A stretch of DNA of 64,000 nucleotides, taken from NCBI GenBank assembly GCA_963662175.1, contig OY759226.1, forward strand, positions 21,988,946 through 22,052,945, given 5' to 3'. A program made the position numbers and the translations under genes. The DNA is from Aradus depressus (lineage: Eukaryota; Arthropoda; Insecta; Hemiptera; Aradidae). How positions within the stretch are numbered: the stretch's first letter is position 1; every line of letters begins with the position of its first letter. The notes under the pieces were generated by a model that did no database searches, was not told the DNA's origin, and saw only the letters and a program-made list of their open reading frames with translations. Below, piece after piece: positions 1-9,530 of the stretch.

Positions 1-160
1 GTTTGCACTCTCCCCACTTCTTCTGATCTAGAGAATTTGAAAGACTTAGAACTAGAAAGAGATTATAAACTGAATAACAAAATACATTTTATTTGAAATT
101 ATCGAAAGAATCAATTTCTGCCATTAATACTGTAAACTGTAAGATGTTAATATGGGTATA

Positions 161-813
161 TATAGGGGCGTAGCTACCGCAGTAGCAGTTGTAACAATGA
201 TACAGGGCCCCAAAATGCGTAAGCAAAAAATCGTAAAATGTATTCCGTCTCGCGAAAGTAAGGCCAGTCAATATGCTTTTGAAAACCCCCAAAATTCACA
301 ATCAGTTGTAATCTTTTTACAAAAAAAAAAACGTTTCTACCCCTTAATTTCATCGAATTATCGAAAAATGTGCTGACAAGAACTGCTATCGGACTTATCA
401 ATACTGTTCATAGAAAATGAAGAACTTGAGAAACTAAACACTTCTTCAGCTATGGATCATATAATAAATAGTTCGCCGAAAAAAAGGCAATAAAGTACCT
501 ATTTAACGACTAGAATATTTTTTTAGTTGTTTTTGTTATTTCCAAATATATTTTGTTCATTCGAGAAGAAATTTTGATACAGAACCCACAGCTAGCTATA
601 TATATATATATTATGGTTAGTTATTATGTCTCCTTCCCGGGCTTTAACTACAAGGTCATATCGCCTACTACCACAACCAAAATATATATTATTATATAGG
701 TAATAATGATTATTAATAATAGTAATTTTAGTACGAATAACTGCAGAAAAACTTGGGCAAAATCGTGTGTGCAAAAATATATAAGCAAAATTGCGCATAT
801 TTCCAAAACCATT
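161..813. other. AT-rich flank with a SINE remnant, no gene seen
   Basis: No convincing coding exon is visible. Near 161 the sequence AGGGGCGTAGCTACCG resembles the outer end of hAT-type MITEs (compare the element at 55882), but I could not find its partner. At 620-680 there is a minus-oriented fragment of the 3' part of the local SINE (cccgggctttaacta, then ggtcatatcgcctacta). The last five bases, CCATT at 809-813, are the left target-site copy of the BEL element. Confidence 0.4.
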
Positions 814-1524
814 TGTTTGGGCCTACTTTTGCTAGGGTAAGGCGGATAAATACATAAGTGAATTTCTCCCCACCCTTTGCACCTAGGGTACAGAGTACAA
901 CCCTAGCCATCTCAGTTTCGGACCCGGCGTCAACAAGTGTGTTTGTACCCGGTCCTTCTCTCGCGTGTTAGTCTCATATTGTGTGAGTCTAGTGGAGTAC
1001 TACTCTAACTGTCGTGGGTACAGTACGGCTTTACATCCCGTTCTGTATTATAGTTATTGGCGGCTACTCAATGTGTTTAGAAGTACCAAACTAATAGTTG
1101 TGGGTGTAGGACGGTCTTCCCGTTCTGTATCAGGTTATGGTTACTCAAAGTGTGCCTATCGTGTAAGAGTACGGTTTTACATGCCATCTCTTGTGGAGTC
1201 ATAGCCACTCATAGTGTTATAGTAAAGCCCTGTTCTTTCTGTATAGCCTGGCCAGGCAATATATAAGTAGTTCAATTATATCAGTGTTCCCCCACCTTAT
1301 GTATCTTATAGATTCGACTGGACCACAGTGCAGACTGCAATCTGTAAGTACATAGTTTAAGGAAATATTAGAATAATAGAATTTGCCTCAATTTATGTTA
1401 AGGATCAATGTTTTGGTCCTGAGTTGCCTCAATTTATGTTAAGCTGGTCTTCTCCCGGAACCAGCACTATCGAATACAGTCCACTACAGAGAGCTTGCCG
1501 TGTCTACAAAGTTGTGCGTAGACA
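814..1524 (+). repeat. 5' LTR of the BEL element
   Basis: 711 bp, starting TGTTTGGGCC and ending GTGCGTAGACA. It matches 6062-6772 at a constant offset of 5248. A TATA-like AATATATAAG near 1259 could be the promoter. Just downstream (1525-1600) three imperfect copies of a roughly 31-bp unit starting TGTTTTGGTCC occur, and a related motif lies inside the LTR near 1408. The primer-binding site probably lies in this stretch (TGGTCCTAAGCCGGGTC), but I did not assign the tRNA. Confidence 0.92.
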
Positions 1525-2088
1525 TGTTTTGGTCCTAAGCCGGGTCGGATTAAATGTTTTGGTCCTAAGCCGGGTCGAATTAAAATGTTTTGATCCAAAT
1601 TTGGCAAAATTCTGTTATTTTAATAATTTCTTGAATGTGCTTGTCTGGCCGACATGATCCGTGCATGAAAATAACTGCTACTCCAAAGTTGTTACTGGAG
1701 TAACATTTTCATTCTAATCACAGTTACTAGATACGTGCTCTCAGTAACATATTGTGATTTTGGTAACCTGCTACTGGTTATCTATCTCTCGTGTTGATTA
1801 ATTATTAAATGTGTTTGAATTTACAATCAATTGTAGATTTAGTTTAAACTAATTATTAGTTTCAAATGTGTCTTATAATTGTTTTCTATTACATGATTGC
1901 AATTAGTTTTTCTTACTTGCTTATAATTAGTTCTTACGTGTTTATAAATTTCTCTTTCGTGTTATAATTAGTTTTCTCTTGTGTTTATATTATTTCTTAC
2001 GTGCTTAAATCAGTATTCATTATGGATTCGAAAACATTGAAGTTTCAATATTTTAAAGCTCAAAAATGATACTATTTTACAAAATATT

Positions 2089-5000
2089 GTGCAAATTCAT
2101 TCGTTTACAGAAAGTGTAAAACTTGATAACAGTTTAAAATTTGTGTTTAAAGTAATGATTCCTAACTTGGAATCAAGTTATCAAGAATTTTCCGATACCT
2201 ATTCTAAAATAGTGGAGTGTTACGCTATATCTGACATACCAATACCCCAAGAGATGACAGATATGCAATTGAGTGTAAATCTAATGTTTTATAAGGTAAA
2301 AGGTTACTACGAATCGATTTTTTCAAATAGTGAAGAAAAAATTTGTGTTGTTGATTCAAAAAACTTTTCCGTAAACAATCTGTTACCCACAATAAGTCTC
2401 CCTGAGTTTCCTACTCTGGAAAAATTGGTAGAGTTCGTGAAGAACCATAGAAAGGCTATGGGTGAAACTAAAGTCAAACCTTGCAATGAGCCTAAGGTAA
2501 ATTCTCCAAAAAATAAGGTAAGTTCTTATCATAAGGTAAGCCTTATTAGTTCTCGTACTGGTGTTATAAGTTCTCTTACTACTTGTTTATATTGTGATAA
2601 ACAACACAGGATATTTGTTTGTCCTGAATTCAAATCTCTTAGTTCGTTTCAGAGAAATAGTTTTGTTAAAAGTAAGAACTGTTGTTTTAATTGCTTATCT
2701 CCAAATCACAAAGTGAAAGTATGCCCATCTCGCGGCCGTTGTTATAATTGCAAATTAAAACATCATTCTTTATTGTGTTTCAAGAAGTTTTCACGAATAG
2801 CATCTCCTATAGATCGTTCTCGTGATAATCAGGTTCGTACAGTGTCACAAGAACCCTTAAAGGGTCCCTCTGATGTTACTCAATTGAGTTTGTGTTCTGC
2901 TCAAGTGAAAAATACTGTCTCCTCGTTTACAGTTCTTTTGGGAACTGCTGTTATTTGTGTTCGTGGAAAAGGAGGCAGAGTTCATCATCTTAGGGCACTT
3001 ATAGATCCTGGAAGCCAAGCTAGTTATATTACTGCTTCATGTGTTCAAATCCTCGGTTTGAAGAAGAAGCGTGCGAATGTTACGTGTTCTGGTATTGGCG
3101 ACATGCCGTCCCAATCTCCTTCAGTTGTTGTTAATTTGTTGATACACCCTGAGAAATCAAAGTCAAGTTTGTGCACTGAAGCATTTGTTATTCCTAAGAT
3201 AACAAATCTGCAACCTTCAGTGAATCTTTCTCCTTCGGTTTGTGATAACTTTAACCATTTAAAGTTAGCCGATCCCAAGTTTTATATACCAAGTGATATT
3301 CATGTTCTTATAGGCGCTGAGTTATTTAGTTCAATTATAACTGGTGAAAAAATAACGTTTCCTCCTGGTGTTCCTACAGCGTGGAATTCAGTTTTTGGTT
3401 ATGTATTAATGGGTCAGTGTGGCACCCAAAGTGTTGAAACCAAAGGACCAGTTCAAACACTTACATCTACTGTAAGTGTTAAGTTAAATTGTGAGGTTAA
3501 TAAACTCCTCCAGCAGTTCTGGGAGTTAGAGGAAATTCCATCAGCCAGTAGTGTGTCTTTGAGTCCCGAAGAAATGCTAGCTGAAGAAATGTTTACCAAT
3601 CTTCATTACCGTGAAGAATCAGGTAGTTATGTAGTTCCACTACTTGTGAAACCTGATGAAAGTTCAAAGTTAGGTTCATCCTTCAATAGTGCATCTATGC
3701 GTCTAAATTCTGTTAAAGGAAAATTTGTGAAAATTTCTCAGTTTGATGAGTTTTGTTATACAGTTAATCTGTCACCAACAGCTAATAAGAAGAGAGCAGT
3801 TCTCTCTAATATAGCTCGTGTTTTAGATCCGTCTAGTAGGATCGGTCCTGTTACAGTCTGGGCTAAGCAATTTCTTCAGAAATTGTGGCGTTTAGGTTTA
3901 GACTGGGATACCCTCTTGCCTGAGCAGGAATGTAGTGAATGGCAAATGTTTGTCACTTCTCTCAAACTAGTTTCGCAGTTTCGTGTTCCAAGAATCATTC
4001 TTCCCCCTGATTCTGTAGAGTGCAGTCTCATTGGATTTTGTGACGCCAGTGAGAAAGATTATGCTGCAGTTGTGTATTTACGCAGCCAGAATTTAAGTGA
4101 AAGTGGAAGTTCACACCTTCTGATGGCCAAAACTAAAGTTGCGCCAGTAAAACCAGTTACAATACCTCGTTTAGAACTTCTAGGTGCAGTTCACCTTATG
4201 AAGTTAGTGAATCACGTTCATGAAGCTCTGTGTGCTTCAGTGATTATTTCCAATGTGTTAACATTTACGGACTCCTCCGTTGTGTTGAGTTGGCTCAGAA
4301 CAGAGCCACATAAGTTACAGACGTTCGTGTGTCATCGTGTTGTTTCCATTCTCAGTTCACCTGTTACACTGAATTGGAACCATGTTTCTTCTCAAGATAA
4401 TCCAGCCGATGTCGCCTCTAAAGGATGTTTACCTGCTCAGTTTCCACAGGATCCTCTTTGGCTTCATGGTCCCATCTGGCTCACTTCATCCATAGGTGAG
4501 TGGCCTAAATCTCGAGAAGGTAATATTAGTGAAGTTCCTGAGTTAAGAGTTAGCACTCTTGTGGCGTCTACACAAGACGTTTCGTTTGACATAGAAGATC
4601 AACTAGCAACATGTTCGAACTTTTCCAAGCTTCAGCGTTCTATAGCTTATTGGTTAAGATACATGCGAAATCTGAGATTATCTCCGAAGGTGGTTGGCCA
4701 GTTATCTCTTGGAGAGTTACACCAATCTACTTTAGCGTTAGTTAAGATGACTCAACAGAAGTATTTCGCTCAAGATATTATAGCTATTAGAAAAGGCAAA
4801 GAATGCTCTGCTCAGCTCAAATCGCTGACTCCAGTTCTTGATCCCCAAGGTCTTTTACTGGTGGATGGAAGACTTCAAAATTCTGATCTTAGTTTCTATG
4901 CTCAACACCCAATGATTTTACCCAAATCAAGCGTTGTTACGGAACTTCTCATACAACATTATCATAATTTGTTTTTACATGTTGGAGCTAATACGCTCAA

Positions 5001-5637
5001 TTATTTACTTCGGTCAAAGTTTTGGATTATATCCTCTCGTTGCGCCATACGTCGTGTTTTACGTATGTGCCATGTGTGTCGCAAGTGCAATGCTCGCCCT
5101 GTTGTTCCTCTAATGGGCAATTTGCCTGCGCCTCGAGTTAGTTACTCTCGTCCATTTCTACATAGTGGTGTAGATTTAGCTGGACCATTCCTTGTTAAGG
5201 AATCTCTGCGCAGGAACTCTAAGCAGTTCAAAGCTTACCTGTGTATCTTCGTGTGTCTATCTGTTAAAGCAGTTCATCTTGAACTAGTGTCTGCTCTTTC
5301 CTCGGAACCGTTTCTTGCAGCATTTGACCGATTTACAAGTCGAAGAGGTCTGTGCTCAGATGTTTACTCCGATGAAGGTCGCAATTTTGTAGGAGCCGAT
5401 AGAATCCTACGTGAAGCTTACAGAACATTGTTCTCAGCTGACCTCCTAACGTCAGCTATGTCCAAGCGCTCAGTTACTTGGCATTTCCATCCTCCATTTA
5501 CTCCTAACGTTGGCGGTATTTGGGAGGCAAATATTCGTTTTGTTAAGTCACATCTTACAAATGTGATTGGCAACCAAGCTTTGTTGTTTGTTGAATACAC
5601 GCGACCAGTATCTAAGCTGGTCAAGGTGTCAGTTTAA
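2089..5637 (+). pseudogene. BEL/Pao gag-pol, deleted derivative (1182 codons open)
   Basis: The open frame begins without ATG. An ATG at 2022 lies in another frame and stops at 2067-2069, so a one-base shift has probably separated the natural start from the rest. Visible domains: two to three zinc knuckles at residues 166-230 (CFNCLSPNHKVKVC); a retropepsin-like LIDPGSQ at about 304; the start of the RT region to about 540; post-RT connector 555-610; RNase H from about 645 (GFCDASEKDYAA, FTDSS at 726); integrase HHCC near 957-1000; and the DDE core with D1029, D1095 (SDEGRNF) and E1146 (GGIWE). The frame jumps from RT entry (near 540) straight to the post-RT connector, so fingers and palm with the YVDD box are absent. 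Gag is shortened near residue 105, and integrase jumps near 1168 to the last residues of the family's C-terminus. All three joins keep the frame. The family's Pol is normally several hundred residues longer. Confidence 0.88.
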
Positions 5638-6061
5638 GTTTCGTTAGTGCTCTCTCGCTCTCCATAGAGTGTTGTGTTCCCATTCCGAGGGCTTCCCCAG
5701 CGCGAAGTCTTCAGTGATAGCCCCCTCTGAAGTGAAGAACGCAGTGTGGTTCCTTACTTCCTTCTCAATCCTTTCCCTTATCCCCTCTTGGTTTGCGAGA
5801 GAGCTGTAATTCTTAGAAGTTTATTTGATTTTTTCTTAGTTGAATAAGTTTCTTTAATTTTTTTTGTGTTCTAGGATAATTCTCAGAAGTTTATTTGATT
5901 TTTTTCTTAGTTAAGTAAGTTTCTTTAATTATTTTGTGTTGTGTGATTCTATAGTGATTCGTTTATGTTTGCGATATCACTCTATTGTGTAGTTTGTTCA
6001 CTATGTGTAAGGCTCACATAACTCACGTTTGAAAAATTAGTTCAAATTTTTGGTGGGTGTA
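5638..6061 (+). other. BEL 3' untranslated internal region
   Basis: Noncoding between the pol stop and the 3' LTR. It contains a roughly 65-bp tandem duplication (about 5815-5880 and 5881-5940; shared core AGAAGTTTATTTGATTTTTT). The stretch just before the LTR, TGGTGGGTGTA, is the likely but impure polypurine tract. Confidence 0.55.
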
Positions 6062-6772
6062 TGTTTGGGCCTACTTTTGCTAGGGTAAGGCGGATAAATA
6101 CATAAGTGAATTTCTCCCCACCCTTTGCACCTAGGGTACAGAGTACAACCCTAGCCATCTCAGTTTCGGACCCGGCGTCAACAAGTGTGTTTGTACCCGG
6201 TCCTTCTCTCGCGTGTTAGTCTCATATTGTGTGAGTCTAGTGGAGTACTACTCTAACTGTCGTGGGTACAGTACGGCTTTACATCCCGTTCTGTATTATA
6301 GTTATTGGCGGCTACTCAATGTGTTTAGAAGTACCAAACTAATAGTTGTGGGTGTAGGACGGTCTTCCCGTTCTGTATCAGGTTATGGTTACTCAAAGTG
6401 TGCCTATCGTGTAAGAGTACGGTTTTACATGCCATCTCTTGTGGAGTCATAGCCACTCATAGTGTTATAGTAAAGCCCTGTTCTTTCTGTATAGCCTGGC
6501 CAGGCAATATATAAGTAGTTCAATTATATCAGTGTTCCCCCACCTTATGTATCTTATAGATTCGACTGGACCACAGTGCAGACTGCAATCTGTAAGTACA
6601 TAGTTTAAGGAAATATTAGAATAATAGAATTTGCCTCAATTTATGTTAAGGATCAATGTTTTGGTCCTGAGTTGCCTCAATTTATGTTAAGCTGGTCTTC
6701 TCCCGGAACCAGCACTATCGAATACAGTCCACTACAGAGAGCTTGCCGTGTCTACAAAGTTGTGCGTAGACA
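6062..6772 (+). repeat. 3' LTR of the BEL element
   Basis: 711 bp, the same length as the 5' LTR and apparently the same sequence, including an accidental 79-codon open frame in both. It is followed by the target duplication CCATT at 6773-6777. Confidence 0.92.
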
Positions 6773-7043
6773 CCATTGATACGAATAGTAACAAAATTAC
6801 TAGGCCTTGAGTCCTTATCGAAGTTATCGCGAACGAAGGAAACTTAATAGAGACACGCATAGCCGCAACGCGGAAAGACAGTTTATCGACCTCTTTTTGA
6901 AATATGGAAGAAAAATAAACTGACAATGCACTTTTTGTTTATTAATGCTTGTTGCCACTCAAATTTGGATTATTCTTAGTTTATTTAATAGAAATAGACA
7001 CATCTTAACGTTGTTTTTTTTTCTTCTGTTTTTATTTTTTCAG

Positions 7044-7373
7044 ACGCACGGAGCCCTGATCCGACAGTACAGAGAGGTGGACCCCGACGACATGGAAGTG
7101 GCCATATCCACAATTCGCTTTCATGCTCGCCGTGAACTATTCCCGAATGGTCGTCTTCGACTTAAGTGCACCGCGTCAATCTATCGTCTCTACTGGCAGA
7201 TCACCGAACGTACGGTTAAACTGTACCGTCATAATGAGGTTTTTGATGAAATGGAGCAAAAAAAACTTCATTCAAATCAACTTGAGAGGCCTGGGAACTT
7301 TTTGGAAAAAGGTAGACTTAAAAAAAACTTTAATGCGAAAATACCGCTTTATGCTCCCATAGGACGTTTGTAA
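7044..7373 (+). CDS. Beaten-path-like Ig protein, last coding exon (partial gene)
   Basis: A coding exon follows a pyrimidine-rich acceptor (TTTTTATTTTTTCAG, AG at 7042-7043) and ends with TAA at 7371. Its start reads THGALIRQYREVDPDDMEVA and continues with GRLRLKCTASIYRLYWQ. This resembles the end of the second Ig domain of insect beat proteins: a VDPD(G/D) stretch, then RLKCTA(S/T)I with the F-strand cysteine, then YW. Beat proteins are secreted or membrane-anchored Ig proteins that bind Side-type receptors in axon guidance. The C-terminal tail (from about HNEVFDEMEQ) I do not recognise. Earlier exons are not in the window, which begins with the BEL insertion. An alternative is a related Ig-family exon or a decayed copy; no disabling lesion is seen. 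Confidence 0.62.
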   Translation, partial: THGALIRQYREVDPDDMEVAISTIRFHARRELFPNGRLRLKCTASIYRLYWQITERTVKLYRHNEVFDEMEQKKLHSNQLERPGNFLEKGRLKKNFNAKIPLYAPIGRL

Positions 7374-7885
7374 TGTTGTTTTGCTTTTGTTACCATTTAA
7401 AAAAAAAAAAAAAAATTAAGAAATAGAGCAACTGAGAAGCCAAGTGGATAGTCATATTTTTGGGAAATTTTGGGTACTACATAGTTGCGCCATGAGTAGT
7501 TTCCAAAAAGGATTTTTTAAGTACATTCAGTCTTATACCCATCTTTCGTCATACAAAACAGTATAACTTAATACTCCATACATTGAGAAGAAATTTGACA
7601 TTACAAACATAAGCCCCAACCCTGTAACCCCCCTGCCCTTCAGTCAATATTGCTGAAATTTGACAGGTTATGTCCTCATTAGGTTTTGACTTTACATATG
7701 AAATTTTATGTCGATACGTTCTTTACATTGGGAGTTATTGGGGTTTTTGAGTTAAGCCCCCCTCTGATCCCCCCCTTCTCTTCTGCCGATTCCGCTGAAA
7801 ATTAATAAGTGTCGTCCTTATGTGTTTTTGAATTCACATATGAAATTTTGTGTTGATATCTTCATTGCAAATGCAGTTATTAAAG
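7374..7885. repeat. Copy of a dispersed C-tract repeat family
   Basis: From about 7553 a degenerate repeat recurs elsewhere in the window (8575, 21590, 29815, 32310, 34640, 43650, 57310). Shared parts are GCTGAAAATTAATA(A/G)GTGTCGTCCT, TATGAAATTTTGTGTTGATA and GTTATTGGG followed by a run of C. It has no recognised coding content. Confidence 0.55.
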
Positions 7886-8085
7886 TTCTAAATTTTGCCT
7901 ACCCCAACCTTTTATTCACCCAGAGTTGGGGCCTTTAACAAATATCTGATGTACAGGCTCGGGGCGTCCCATTCGAAGGACGGCGTGCTCAAGTTTTTTT
8001 AACCCCTCATATAAAACATCTAAGGCCCTCAGCTTGGCTTCGAACCCGCAATCTTGAGCTCAGTAAGCAAGGACGCTAGTTATTA
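7886..8085 (-). repeat. tRNA-derived SINE copy, minus
   Basis: Read on the minus strand it holds the box B region (ggcttcgaacccgcaatcttgagctc on plus) and the conserved body with the ccgtccttcg motif. It is head to head with the next SINE copy. Confidence 0.75.
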
Positions 8086-8101
8086 ATATCCATAGGACTA
8101 T

Positions 8102-8404
8102 ATGTTCTAGCGTACCACGAGCTCAAGAACGTGGGTTCGAAACCCGACCGAGGCCCTTAGTTTATTTTATATGGGAGGTAAAATAAACTTAAGCACTCCG
8201 TCCTTCGGATGGAACGTTAAGCAATGGTCCCGAGCCTGTACGATGTCAGGTACACTTTAAAGACCCCTGCCCTAGGTGAATAAAAAATTTAGGGTAGGCG
8301 ACTCCCACAGTAGAGTTGGGTTCATGTCCACCAGAGTGACGAAAGAGCTCCCTGGTAGTAGGCGATATGACCTCGTAGTTAAAGCCCGGACGAGTCATAA
8401 TAAA
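8102..8404 (+). repeat. tRNA-derived SINE copy, plus
   Basis: Starts in the tRNA-like head (GGGTTCGAAACCCGACCGAG is box B), followed by the body TTTATTTTATATGGGAGG, the motif CCGTCCTTCGGATGGAACGT, and the 3' domain ending GTAGTAGGCGATATGACCTC and AGTCATAA. A further minus-oriented 3'-domain fragment lies at 8490-8568. Confidence 0.85.
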
Positions 8405-9231
8405 TAATAACTATTGGAATTATTTTCTACATTCATAAATGTTATCATATAACCTACAAAACAAGTATAATTTGTAGTTATTGTGACTATCTATGAGGTC
8501 ATATCGCCTACTACCAGAGCGCTTTTTTGTTGCCCGACTCTACTATGCGAGTCCTAAATTTTGCCTTCCCTTGTTGATATATCGTACATTCATATTATCG
8601 GCAGTTATTATATTTTTTATATTAAGCCTCCTTAATCCCCTGCTTTCCTTTGGTCGATTTGACTGAAAATCAATAGGTGTTGTTGTTGGGTTTTTTAAAG
8701 GTTTCTGGATACACAGTCATTCTATCGGGAGTTATCGTTATATTTATTAGGTCGGCAAACATGAAGTAAAAATTGTCGATTTCTCAAAATGAGGGAAATT
8801 TACGTCCACTTGGCTTTCCAAAAGCTCAAAAGTTATTAATAATGACATTTGTTTATTTTAAACAGGTATTGAGTACAAATCACCTTCCTCAAGTGGCAAA
8901 ATGTTAACATCAGAAATGTGTGTGATCGCGGTGTTGACAAGTGGAGCGAAACTGATCACAAGATGGCACATTTGACAAAAATAATGTTTAAATTTAAAAA
9001 AAAACTAATAATAATAAATTATATACAATGACATTCCATTGTAAATGTGAATAGTGGCTTGTCGGCAATATGGCAAATTGTTTCTCAATATTTAAAATTG
9101 ATAAACGTATAGTTTGTGACGAATTCTCTTGAGGCGAAAATATCAGAGACGAAATATATTGCTTATTCAGACTGGCAAACTTAGTTGAGAGACGAGTTAT
9201 TAAGGAAATTTCATTTTAAAGCAAAAACCAA
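8405..9231. other. Repeat remnants, no gene seen
   Basis: Holds the SINE 3' fragment at 8490-8568 (minus) and a copy of the C-tract repeat family at about 8575-8745. The rest to 9231 is AT-rich with no convincing reading frame. Confidence 0.4.
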
Positions 9232-9530
9232 AAAGGTTAGGTTACGTTTTATGACTCAGGCCCGGGCTTTAACTACGAGGTCATATCGCCTACTACCAGA
9301 GCGCTCTTTCGTCACTCTGGTGGACATGAGCCCGACTCTACTTTGGGAGTCCTAAATTTTGCCTAAATTTTTATTCACCTAGGGTAGGGCTCTTTAACGA
9401 GTACCTGACATCGTACAGGCTCAGGGATCATCGCTTAACGTCCCATCCGAAGGACGGCGTGCTTAAGTTTATTTTACCTCCCAGATAAAATAAACTAAGG
9501 GCCTCGTTCGGGTTTCGAACCCACGACCAA
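9232..9530 (-). repeat. tRNA-derived SINE copy, minus
   Basis: On plus it begins AGGTTAGGTTACGTTTTATG, i.e. the minus-strand tail is a CCTAACCT-type repeat. It then runs through the cccgggc 3' domain, the body and the box B region (gggtttcgaacccacgacc), ending without a full box A. Confidence 0.85.

Larger units (their letters stand above)
814..6772 (+). mobile_element. BEL/Pao LTR retrotransposon, internally deleted
   Basis: A complete LTR-bounded insertion of 5959 bp. It is flanked by the 5-bp duplication CCATT (809-813 and 6773-6777) and has 711-bp LTRs that start TG and end CA. The internal region codes for a Gag-Pol-like protein with BEL-type zinc knuckles, an aspartic-protease-like motif, RNase H and integrase. 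The reverse transcriptase core, part of Gag and the integrase C-terminal region are missing (see the coding entry). The LTRs look identical where I compared them, so insertion is recent even though the element cannot be autonomous. It lies upstream of the beat-like exon at 7044 in the same orientation. Confidence 0.93.

Noticed and set aside
965..1204. 79-codon frame present identically at 6213-6452
   Set aside because: It lies inside the BEL LTRs and is just the LTR sequence twice.
7123..7362. Second frame overlapping the beat-like exon
   Set aside because: It shadows the exon in another frame, with no family resemblance.
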